A DNA stretch of 64,000 nucleotides from JBNFVY01 sp049943335 (GTDB taxonomy: Bacteria; Pseudomonadota; Alphaproteobacteria; Rhodobacterales; Rhodobacteraceae), in the NCBI RefSeq assembly GCF_049943335.1, contig NZ_JBNFVY010000002.1, positions 186,001 through 250,000 of the forward strand, in the 5' to 3' direction. Positions 56,834 through 64,000 of this stretch are shown piece by piece. The translations under genes were made by a program, and so were the position numbers. Every line of letters starts with the position of its first letter. Position 1 is the stretch's first letter. Below the pieces are notes generated by a model. That model was not told the origin of the DNA. It saw nothing but the letters and a program-made list of their open reading frames with translations, and made no database searches.

Positions 56834-57745
56834 TCAGGACGCTTGCGCCTTGCGCGGCCTTGCCACGTAGATCACGCCTTCAATGACCGCCAAAACGATC
56901 AAGGTCAGGCCGACCAGCGGAAAGAATATCCCCGCAGCAATGGCAATAAGCAGCAGCGTGCGCGGGATACGCCAATCGGTTGGGTATTGCGGTGTGCCGA
57001 TCGCGCCGGCGGGGCGGCGTTTCCACCACATTGCCCCAGCGGCGACGGACATGACCACCATGGCCACGCAGACCAAGAGCAAGACGATCTGGTTTACCAG
57101 CCCCCATGCCTGCCCCATGTGGATCGAAATGCCCCATTCCGCAGCCCAGCCAAGCGCGCCCAAATCATTCAACCCGGCATCATAGAGAACTTCGCCGGTG
57201 TATAGATCCAGGTGGAGCACCCGCTCTTGCGTAGCGTCATCGGGATAGACCGACGCAGAGAACACGCCTGTTTCACCCGATGGCATGTTCAGCGCATAGC
57301 CCGGCGCAATGCCCAGCCCTTCGACCGTGGCAACAATTTGATCCAGCCCGGCAGGAACGCCCGAAGAGGCGCCCGAAACGGGCATGGGCTGCTGCTCCAT
57401 GATCCAGGGCGTACGATCCAGCGCCTGTGCACTCGGCACAGTGGATTGCGGCGTGTTCGACCAATAGCCATCCGGCATTCCCAGCCCCAGCGCATAGGCC
57501 CCGTCATAGAAATACCCGCCCCAGACCGAAGACCACGGCAAACCGGTCATCGCGAGAAACACGATAAACACAGCCGAATAGATGCCCGTCACCGCGTGCA
57601 GGTCGCGCCACCACGGGCGGCCCTTGGTGGCTTTGATCGTGGCCGTGCCGACCTTTTTGCCCCGCGGCCACCACAGGTAGATGCCCGTCGCGGTCAGCAA
57701 CACCATCCAGCCTGCAACAGCCTCGATGATCCGGTTGCCGATCTT
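56834..57745 (-). pseudogene. PepSY-associated membrane protein, 5' end lost
   Basis: About 300 residues of the C-terminal two thirds of a PepSY/PiuB-type iron-uptake-linked membrane protein remain: RIIEAVAGWMVLLTATGIYLWWPR, RPWWRDLHAVTGIYS and the C-terminal helices. Homologues have roughly 130 further N-terminal residues with the first helices. Reading back on the minus strand, homology runs to Lys-Ile-Gly-Asn-Arg and meets an in-frame stop at 57746-57748, exactly where the recombinase module begins. The ATG at 57706 could give a shortened product, but normal function is unlikely. Confidence 0.82.
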
Positions 57746-58109
57746 TCATGCGCCCGCGCCGAATACCAGCCGTCAGAACCTCGAGCTGCGGCTTGGCTAC
57801 CGCATCCAGGAACTGGCCCTCGGCGGCATTGGCCGCGACACCCGGCGGACGCTGGATGCACTGGCGACGGAGGTGGCGTCCGGCGAATCCGGTCAGGTGA
57901 TGACCGACCCACGACGGCCTTTGCCGGGCACCAAGCTGGTCCGGGAATGGAACGGTGTCGAGCACACCGTCACAGTTTTGGCGAAGGGCTTCGAGTGGCA
58001 AGGTCGTCGGTACAAATCGCTTTCTGGCGCGGCGCGGGCCATCACCGGCGCGAATTGGAATGGCTGGAAATTCTTCGGCTTCACCCCACGCCCGAGGATC
58101 AGCAAATGA
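57746..58109 (+). pseudogene. DUF2924 protein, N-terminus missing
   Basis: The C-terminal ~120 residues of a DUF2924 protein (LELRLGYRIQELALGGIGR, RPLPGTKLVREWNGVEHTV, LAKGFEWQGRRYKSLSGAARAITGANWNGWKFFG). Intact members carry about 30-50 more residues and always precede a recombinase gene of the type found here. Homology stops near His-Ala-Pro-Ala-Pro-Asn at 57747, where the PepSY gene is also cut. An ATG at 57726, inside the PepSY remnant, gives a chimeric frame of 127 residues that could still be translated. The stop overlaps the recombinase start by four bases. Confidence 0.75.
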
Positions 58110-59431
58110 CACGCCAACCACAGTCACAACCGCCCCGCCGCCTGCGCTGCGCCATCTACACCCGCAAGTCGAGCGAGGAAGGGCTCGACATGGAGTTCAA
58201 CAGCCTCGACGCCCAACGAGAGGCGTGTGAGGCCTATATCGCCAGCCAAAAGGCCGAGGGTTGGGTCTGCCTGCGTGATAAATACGATGACGGCGGCTTC
58301 TCCGGCGGCACGCTGGAACGTCCCGCGCTTAAGGATCTGATCGCCGACATCGAGGACGGGCTGATCGACATCGTCGTCGTCTACAAAATCGACCGCCTCA
58401 GCCGCGCGCTGATGGATTTCTCAAAGCTGGTCGAGATCTTCGACAAGCACGGCGTCACCTTTGTGTCCGTCACGCAGTCCTTTAACACCACCACATCCAT
58501 GGGACGGCTCACACTGAACATCCTGCTTAGCTTTGCCCAATTCGAACGCGAGGTCATCGGCGAGCGGATCCGCGACAAGGTCGCGGCTTCGCGCAAGAAG
58601 GGGATCTGGATGGGCGGGCCGGTGCCGCTCGGCTACACCGTGAAGGACCGCAAGCTGATCGTGGATCCGGACGAGGCCGAGGCGGTGCGGACGATCTTCA
58701 CGCTCTACGCGCGGTCCAGTTCCACGGCGCAGGTGGTCCGCGAGTTGGACGCGCGCGCAATCCTCACCAAGACCGGCAGGCCCTACGACAAGACCTCGCT
58801 GCTCAAGACCCTGCACAACAAGGTCTATCGCGGCCTCGCCGTGCACAAGGGCACCGCCTATCCCGGCGAGCACGACGCAATCATCGACGAGACGCTTTGG
58901 GACGAGGTGCATGAGGTGATCGCGAACAACCGGTATTTTAGGAAGGCTGCGGCCCAAGAGCCTTCACCGGCGCTGCTGCGCGGGCTGATCTTCACCGAGA
59001 CCGGCGTGGCGATGACCCCGCACCACACCAAGAAGGGCACGCGGCGCTATCGCTACTACGTCTCGATGGACGTGATCAAGAAACGCCCCAAGGCCGAGCT
59101 ACGCGGCCCGCAGCGGTTGCCGGGTGGTATGGTCGAAGATGCCGTGGTCGGCGAAGTCCGCCGCCTGCTGCAAACGCCGGAGGTCGCCGCGCGGGTGTCG
59201 CGGACCCTGCGCAAGGACCGGCCAGACCTTGGCGAGGCGGACATCAGCGCATCGCTCTCCCAGTTTGACGAGATGTGGAACGCGCTGATCCCGGCCGAAC
59301 AGGCGCGCGTGGTCCGGCTCTTGGTGGCGCGGGTCACCGCCAGCGAGGCCGGATTGGCGGTCGACCTCCGACATGAGGGCTTGGGCGCGATTGCAGCACT
59401 CATGGCCCCGTCCAATCCGGAGGTGGCGTGA
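58106..59431 (+). CDS. Large serine recombinase
   Basis: A 441-residue site-specific recombinase. The N-terminal resolvase domain has the nucleophile Ser22 in IYTRKSSEEG, then YDDGGFSGGTLERPAL and VVYKIDRLSRAL. The middle recombinase domain (PVPLGYTVKDRKLIVDPDEAEAVRTIFTLY) and a short C-terminal part follow. It is shorter than phiC31-type integrases and appears to lack the long zinc-ribbon/coiled-coil tail. The ATG at 58106 overlaps the DUF2924 stop; the frame upstream of it is not homologous. It probably integrated the element whose left end is now lost. Confidence 0.9.
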   Translation: MTRQPQSQPPRRLRCAIYTRKSSEEGLDMEFNSLDAQREACEAYIASQKAEGWVCLRDKYDDGGFSGGTLERPALKDLIADIEDGLIDIVVVYKIDRLSRALMDFSKLVEIFDKHGVTFVSVTQSFNTTTSMGRLTLNILLSFAQFEREVIGERIRDKVAASRKKGIWMGGPVPLGYTVKDRKLIVDPDEAEAVRTIFTLYARSSSTAQVVRELDARAILTKTGRPYDKTSLLKTLHNKVYRGLAVHKGTAYPGEHDAIIDETLWDEVHEVIANNRYFRKAAAQEPSPALLRGLIFTETGVAMTPHHTKKGTRRYRYYVSMDVIKKRPKAELRGPQRLPGGMVEDAVVGEVRRLLQTPEVAARVSRTLRKDRPDLGEADISASLSQFDEMWNALIPAEQARVVRLLVARVTASEAGLAVDLRHEGLGAIAALMAPSNPEVA

Positions 59432-59811
59432 TGGCAGAGCCCGAGACCCTCCGCGTCCACATCCCACTCACCCTGCGCAATCGAGGCGGCCGCCCCCGCA
59501 TCCTGCCGCCAAAAGAGATCGAGGTCGCCATGGATCGCGGCCAGGATGCCCGCCTTCTGCGCGCCATCGGTCGCGCATGGGACTGGCGGTACAGGCTGGA
59601 GCAAGGTGATGTGAACACCATTGCTGATCTTGCCAGAGCGGAAGGTATCTCCGACCGTTATGTCAGCCGCGTGATCCGGCTGGCATGGCTCTCGCCCTCC
59701 GTTCTGGAGCGACTGGTCCTTCGGCGCGAGCCCACTGTGCTGTCGATCTTTGATCTTTGCGGCGTGGCGGAACTGCCATGGGTCGAGCAGCCGGAAAGGG
59801 TGTTCGACTGA
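59431..59811 (+). CDS. Small HTH protein of the recombinase module
   Basis: A 126-residue protein that starts one base inside the recombinase stop. The central part, INTIADLARAEGISDRYVSRVIRLAWLSPSVLERL-like (here beginning with Asp-Val-Asn-Thr), is a KorB/ParB-type helix-turn-helix. Basic and Pro residues precede it (RGGRPRILPPKE). It is probably a DNA-binding partner or regulator of the recombinase. The same order, DUF2924 then recombinase then small HTH protein, recurs in alphaproteobacterial elements. Confidence 0.72.
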   Translation: MAEPETLRVHIPLTLRNRGGRPRILPPKEIEVAMDRGQDARLLRAIGRAWDWRYRLEQGDVNTIADLARAEGISDRYVSRVIRLAWLSPSVLERLVLRREPTVLSIFDLCGVAELPWVEQPERVFD

Positions 59812-59823
59812 TGGCCACCCGTT

Positions 59824-60759
59824 TTAGCTGATCGCCGGATGTACCCGGATCTTGTCCTTCGAAAGCGGTCCGGCCGGGTCGGACATATCATAAGAGACCA
59901 GTGGGCCTTCCTTGCCAGCAGAATAGTCGAGGCAAAGCGCATTCTGTGCCTGTAGGACCGGGTCGCCACTCAACCAGTAATGCCCGAAGAACACCGGTCG
60001 CGCAGTGGCTGGATAGGTCTGTGCCGAAAGCGTCTCCGGCAGGTTTTCGTCAGGCAGGTCCTCAATTGACGGCACAGAGATCGCTATGTCGCGCCAGGTG
60101 CGAGCGGCCGCGTTCCACCATTGCAGGCGCACATGATCTCTCTCCGTCCCGTCCTTGTCCGTGAACGACCAGCCTTCCGGTAGTCGATGCTCTGGCCCCT
60201 TCGTAATCTGCTCGGCCAAGATAAACATCTCGTCGGCTTCGTCGCGACGGATCAGCTGTTCCTCGGTCAGCACGCCATCCCCGGTCAGCGTCTTGAGCCG
60301 ATCCAATGAGGCGTCGATCCAGCAGGCGTGCACGGCACGAAACCCGTCCTCCTCAAGAAACAGAGGCAGGCTTCGCATCCAGTCCAGAACGTCGCGCGTC
60401 TGCGGATCGCCGGGCGGGAACTGGTTCAGGAACGTTCGGTGCTGCCGGATGTTTTTCGGCGAATGCGCACGAAGCGGCTGACCATCATCGGGGTGCATCG
60501 TGTGGAAGTGGAGAGCGTTGAGCTCATGATTGCCCATGATCGCCTTGGCCTTGCCTGCATCGACAAGTTCGCGGACGGTCTTGAGAACAGCCCGATTATC
60601 CGGCCCACGGTCGATGAAGTCTCCCAGAAAGACGATCTGTCGATCCGGATCGGGATGGGTCCATCCGAGAGCACTCCGCCTCCACCCCAGCCCAGCGAGG
60701 GCAGCGTCGAGTTTGGCGGATTGGCCGTGGGTGTCTGGAATGATGTCAAATGGGTTCAT
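59824..60759 (-). CDS. Metallophosphoesterase (PP2A/ApaH-like)
   Basis: A 311-residue calcineurin-like phosphoesterase. Metal-binding motifs are complete: IIPDTHG, where the first Asp is replaced by Pro-Asp order, VFLGDFIDRGPDN, IMGNHELNAL, and the later His in VHACWID and FFGHYW. It resembles bacterial serine/threonine phosphatases and diadenosine-tetraphosphatases. The substrate is unknown. It is convergent with the HTH gene with only 12 bases between. Confidence 0.85.
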   Translation of the reverse strand: MNPFDIIPDTHGQSAKLDAALAGLGWRRSALGWTHPDPDRQIVFLGDFIDRGPDNRAVLKTVRELVDAGKAKAIMGNHELNALHFHTMHPDDGQPLRAHSPKNIRQHRTFLNQFPPGDPQTRDVLDWMRSLPLFLEEDGFRAVHACWIDASLDRLKTLTGDGVLTEEQLIRRDEADEMFILAEQITKGPEHRLPEGWSFTDKDGTERDHVRLQWWNAAARTWRDIAISVPSIEDLPDENLPETLSAQTYPATARPVFFGHYWLSGDPVLQAQNALCLDYSAGKEGPLVSYDMSDPAGPLSKDKIRVHPAIS

Positions 60760-61221
60760 GCGGTCATCTTGGGATTATTCTCGGTATCTGGTTTGGCTCA
60801 GCCTCCGCATCGATATGAACCAATCCGAGGTTCTTGAAACGCTAGCGGTGCTAAAATGGTTTGTCATCAGGGGTTTCGGAGAGTGAATGGGATGCGAACC
60901 CACCCAAGAAATCCGCCTGTTTACGCTGGCATCCCGAGCAACGCGCCTACCGCGTGTTCCGTCTATGTTGCCATCGATATCGTTCGGAACGCGCGTTTGG
61001 GTTTTGGCGGTGTTCGGCGGCAGAGCATTGAAAGGTAACGAGAAAACGAGACCGAACCGGAACGGACGAGGTTCGCCCAAACTGAGACGGAGGGCCATTC
61101 TGAGCCCAGCTTCGGCCATTGAGCGCGTCTAATAGGTTCGGTCGGTTCCTGCAAACCCCTTTTATAACACGGAAAAATCCGTGCCCGTCAGGGCGGTGTC
61201 ACTGGTTCGCAATGGGGATAA
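60760..61221. other. Intergenic region with tRNA-3'-like sequence
   Basis: A 460-base region with no supported protein gene. At 60876-60900 the minus strand reads like a tRNA T-arm and 3' acceptor strand (TGGGTTCGCATCCCA, then TCTCCG). No cloverleaf can be completed upstream, so it may be a degraded tRNA end left by integration. Confidence 0.4.
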
Positions 61222-61311
61222 TGGCGGAGACGAAGGGATTCGAACCCTCGAGACGGTTTCCCGCCTACTCCCTTAGCAGGGGAGCGCCTTCGACCACTCG
61301 GCCACGTCTCC
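61222..61311 (-). tRNA. tRNA-Ser (anticodon GCU)
   Basis: A class II tRNA on the minus strand with a long variable arm. The 7-bp acceptor GGAGACG/CGTCTCC is perfect, the discriminator is G and CCA is encoded. The anticodon loop CTGCTAA between CTCCC and GGGAG gives GCU, serine AGC/AGU codons. The T-arm GAGGGTTCGAATCCCTTC is normal. Confidence 0.97.
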
Positions 61312-61649
61312 GCTGATGGGTATAGCCGCGCAAGTCCAAGGAATACAAGACGAAATTGCCCTTGCCCGGAAAAGATAGGGCGAGACGCCCAAGCCCTTGA
61401 AATGACACCGAAAGGCGCAGAATAGCGCGGAGTTTGGACAAGATTTGGTCAACCGAATTCGACCGAAATCTTACCCGAAAGCGTTTGGAATTACGCCGAT
61501 CAATTCGGCTAGGTCGGGCAAAACAAGGCCTCGCCGGGCCTTTAAAGCGGCAGCCCGCAGCACTCGTGCCCGCGAGGAGAGAAGCGTTGCGTGACAGCAT
61601 TGAGCATCGAAATGGGCGGGCATCCTCTCCAACAAGGCAATCCGGCGTA
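61312..61649. other. Region downstream of the tRNA in the island
   Basis: A 338-base region with lower GC and no supported gene. Frames crossing it on either strand run into the tRNA or lack motifs. The tRNA-Ser promoter must lie at its left end, since the tRNA is on the minus strand. Confidence 0.4.
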
Positions 61650-61908
61650 TGGCTGCCGAGCTTCTGGGAGATCCTGCACCGATGCTTAGCCGGACCGATC
61701 TCGAGATCCGTTGGGGCGTCGGACCTGACACCGTCCAAAAACTGGTCAAGCTCTCGACCCCAGCGCTTCCATACGCATCGGCAACAAGCGCCGTTTCCGT
61801 CCCAACTGCACTGCGCTGGACGAGATGATGAAACGGCTGCCTGAACCGAAAAATATACCGGGAAATACTGGTATTTCCGGGCATGGAGCAGTCGAAAATT
61901 CAACTTAA
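61650..61908 (+). pseudogene. Frameshifted helix-turn-helix (excisionase-like) gene
   Basis: Frame 1 from the ATG at 61650 reads LLGDPAPMLSRTDLEIRWGV and then PDTVQKLVKLS, a recognisable MerR/excisionase-type HTH. The following strand, SIRIGNKRRFRPNCTALDEM, is in another frame, ending at 61908. A single-base indel near 61755-61765 (CTCTCGACCCC) explains this. In intact homologues these two parts join as one ~80-residue DNA-binding domain. Confidence 0.6.
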
Positions 61909-62139
61909 CCTCCCGCCTCTCCCCAAAATTTACGCAACAGTTTGGTTGGCCCACTTGGAAGGCCTAACCGAGGGGCCGATGGAGTGATTGCAGATCGCAA
62001 CAATGCAACGAGCGGCGCCAAATCTGACGTCTTTGCTTGGGTGGAAGATCGCCTCAAAGGCTACTCCGCAGGCACGAGCAAGCTCAGCGGTCAGATGGAG
62101 CGTTTCAACGCGCGCATAACCACCTTTTCTTTCTTCTGG
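61909..62139. other. Short region between the HTH pseudogene and the membrane nuclease gene
   Basis: A 231-base region. A plus-strand frame of 79 codons from 61942 crosses the stop of the next gene and has no recognisable motifs. A 34-codon frame from 61883 is also open. Neither is called as a gene. Confidence 0.4.
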
Positions 62140-64000
62140 TTAACGGCGATTGAGCCAAGGCCTATTCAGTCGAGATCGTAGCAGCTCGCCCGCGGGGCGC
62201 CCCGCTTCGATCATGGCAGCCTTCAGGCCTGGCTTACGGGCAATTGTCTGTTCGACTTCGTGAAGCCCTGACAGAACGGCAGCGTCTGCGGGCGCAATAT
62301 CGCGCGCGGTAAACAGCAGCTTGATTGCATCGACCTCTGACTTTGGGCGAGAGGCGATGAGGCTTGCGTGGTCCTCCAGGGCGGAGATCAAATCATCTTG
62401 GGCCCGCTGGGCCATCCAGGCATCTAGATCTGATCTCGATGCCTGGATGTTAAAGGTATCACATCTCTCTGTGAGACGGTCGATGCGGCACTCTAAGGCC
62501 GCGATGACATGGCCGTGTAGTTTTTCTGCGGCCCGCCGCAAGTCTTCGCGCCAATCTGCCATGAGCTGCTTCTGAGCGTAGTCTTTCAATGTGCTGTTGC
62601 CCAGAAGAGCGGCGGCTCCGATCGCGGGGCCGAGAATGAGCGCACCGGCCGGACCTATTGCAATAAGGCCGAACCAAGCCCCTGCATTTCCACCCGCGAA
62701 AGCGAGTAGGCCACGCGAGGCGCCGTCGAGGATAAGCCAGGCAGGAAGGTCGGAAATCGGAACCCGCCCCCGGACCATCTCAATGCCCCCGCGCAGAACA
62801 CCGAGCGACAACGCGAATTGCAGGATGTCCGGGTCGGCCAAATCGACGGCATGACCGAGAGTCTCTGAGATCTGCTCCTCGATCGTCGCAATCTCGAACC
62901 CGGGAAGGGTCGTCACCATTTGCGCCCATGGCGCACCGCGTGCCACGGCCTCTTCAGCGAGAGCGGAATTGGCGATCACCGGGATGTCCGGGTATTTCTC
63001 GAAATGCTTGGTCAGGTTCGAGAACGAAGTGCCGCATTTGACCTGCACTGCCGCCCCGTCGACGATGACATCAAAACCGGGCGTGTTACTGGATTCTGCG
63101 AGTTGGACATCGTGACCATCGGCAATAAGCTTGTCCATGACGAGCCGTTCGGCCGTGTATCCCCGCAGTGAATCTTTGGCGCCCGAGGACAGGAAATCGG
63201 CGGCGCTCCAAGCTAAGGCAATAGGATCTCCGAGTTCCTTTGAGCGAGAAAAGTCGGCGGCCTTCATGACGTTGGGCTCAATCGCCGCGGCGTGCCAGAG
63301 CATTTCGCCGGCGGTAAGGCCCAACGAGGCAATCGCATCGGGGACGTCGGTGGTCATCTTCTTCGAAGACCACGGCTCCGGAGGCTGTCCTGCCGGCACC
63401 GGAATCGGCCCAGCCAAGCGGCCAACAAGCGAGGTTACATAGTGGCGCATTTCTGCGCGATCCTTCGCAGGCATCCAGCCGAAGGAACTGTTCGGCGCCC
63501 GGTCCAGCTTGCGCATGTCCGCGAGAAATTGATCCAGACCCGTCTCTGTGTGCTGCGCGCCTTGAGCGGCCATGAGCACCCCGAGACGGGCAGCCAACTG
63601 GCTACGGACTATCCGAGACCCGCGCCCCATTCCGAGCCATCCAAGAGCGGCGACGCCCACCATGACGGTCACAGGGTTGACCAAGGTGAAAAGCAGAGAG
63701 GTCAAGGTTGGCCCGGCGACCAGTGGAATGATCGAGCTGAGATGTGCGGCCAGCAGGTAGGGGGCAAAGCCCGCATTGGCGACCACGACCGCCCCGCCGA
63801 TCCAAGCCCCGCCAGCAGCCATGGCATTGCGCGCCCGGACCTGTCCTTGCCGCAGAGCCTCGGCAATCTCTGGATCGGCTTCTTTCGCCGCGGCCTCCAG
63901 AACCTTGTCGTCCGCGAGAAGCGCCATCATTTCCTCGGCCACGATCTGGGGGAATGGCAGAGGCGGCTCCGCGACGAAGGCAGCTTTCGCCGACTTCCAG
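62140..64000 (-). CDS. Large membrane protein with internal PD-(D/E)XK-like core (5' end outside window)
   Basis: At least 620 residues; the frame is open through the window edge, so the true start lies beyond 64000. Numbering from the GTG at 63942, residues ~40-105 form two or three membrane helices, and another hydrophobic, Gly/Ala-rich stretch lies near 410-450. Between them, residues ~260-330 read as a nuclease core: Glu265 in TAERLVMDKL, Asp291 in TPGFDVIVDG and Gln300-Val-Lys302, then HFEKYPDIPVIANSAL. The C-terminus is helical. I do not recognise the family by name. Its place after a recombinase module and tRNA suggests an accessory, possibly conflict-related, role. Confidence 0.7.
   Translation of the reverse strand, partial: WKSAKAAFVAEPPLPFPQIVAEEMMALLADDKVLEAAAKEADPEIAEALRQGQVRARNAMAAGGAWIGGAVVVANAGFAPYLLAAHLSSIIPLVAGPTLTSLLFTLVNPVTVMVGVAALGWLGMGRGSRIVRSQLAARLGVLMAAQGAQHTETGLDQFLADMRKLDRAPNSSFGWMPAKDRAEMRHYVTSLVGRLAGPIPVPAGQPPEPWSSKKMTTDVPDAIASLGLTAGEMLWHAAAIEPNVMKAADFSRSKELGDPIALAWSAADFLSSGAKDSLRGYTAERLVMDKLIADGHDVQLAESSNTPGFDVIVDGAAVQVKCGTSFSNLTKHFEKYPDIPVIANSALAEEAVARGAPWAQMVTTLPGFEIATIEEQISETLGHAVDLADPDILQFALSLGVLRGGIEMVRGRVPISDLPAWLILDGASRGLLAFAGGNAGAWFGLIAIGPAGALILGPAIGAAALLGNSTLKDYAQKQLMADWREDLRRAAEKLHGHVIAALECRIDRLTERCDTFNIQASRSDLDAWMAQRAQDDLISALEDHASLIASRPKSEVDAIKLLFTARDIAPADAAVLSGLHEVEQTIARKPGLKAAMIEAGRPAGELLRSRLNRPWLNRR

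Noticed and set aside
61265..61954. A 229-codon minus-strand protein gene
   Set aside because: The frame runs through the tRNA-Ser gene and across the frameshifted HTH gene, and has no motifs.

Overview
The window is high-GC alphaproteobacterial chromosome, most likely from a marine Rhodobacteraceae (Roseobacter-group) species. The evidence is an atpHAGDC cluster lacking the F0 genes, a fused sulfate adenylyltransferase/APS kinase, a fused allantoinase/OHCU decarboxylase, a cytochrome c-type urate oxidase (PuuD), DUF2125 and DUF2161 proteins, and a single groESL operon behind a perfect CIRCE element. No species call is possible from sequence alone.

Layout. (1) 0-14.2 kb is a nucleobase/ureide catabolism region: the end of a nucleoside-type ABC importer, a CodA-like deaminase, malate synthase G, ureidoglycine aminohydrolase, an NCS2 xanthine/uracil permease, ureidoglycolate lyase, allantoinase-OHCU decarboxylase, 5-hydroxyisourate hydrolase, a LysR regulator, PuuD and a cytochrome b561. 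Together they take urate to glyoxylate, which malate synthase sends into central metabolism; the one step not seen is allantoate hydrolysis. (2) 14.2-28.7 kb is housekeeping: sat-cysC, trxB, an Lrp regulator, groESL, a PD-(D/E)XK DUF2161 protein, a ZIP transporter, ppaC, a HAD phosphatase, a MaoC hydratase, ribF, a YcgN-like protein, an HCCA isomerase, prs and an H-type lectin. (3) 29.4-39 kb holds the F1 ATP synthase operon, flanked by non-coding short-period repeat arrays, then a methyltransferase, gloB and clpA. (4) 39-46.6 kb has a MotA/ExbB plus OmpA ion-motor-like pair, chaC, a DUF2125 protein and copA-cueR behind a textbook 19-bp-spacer CueR promoter. (5) 47-52.4 kb has an orphan AAA+ ATPase, a two-subunit molybdenum hydroxylase of isoquinoline-oxidoreductase type, and a divergent AraC regulator.

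(6) 52.5-64 kb is accessory. It has an orphan two-domain PD-(D/E)XK nuclease, a ChrR-like cupin/SDR/FAD-oxidase operon, and a PepSY membrane gene cut off sharply near base 57745, where a recombinase module begins (DUF2924 remnant, large serine recombinase, HTH protein). These are followed by a metallophosphatase, tRNA-Ser(GCU), a frameshifted HTH gene, and a large membrane protein with an internal nuclease-like core that runs off the right edge.

The most unusual items are: the CodA homologue whose position equivalent to E. coli Asp314 is Cys (the change linked to 5-methylcytosine deaminases); the reciprocal truncation at 57745; the unrecognised membrane/nuclease protein at the right edge; the two-domain nuclease at 52.7 kb; and several phased 11-14 bp repeat arrays in non-coding DNA.
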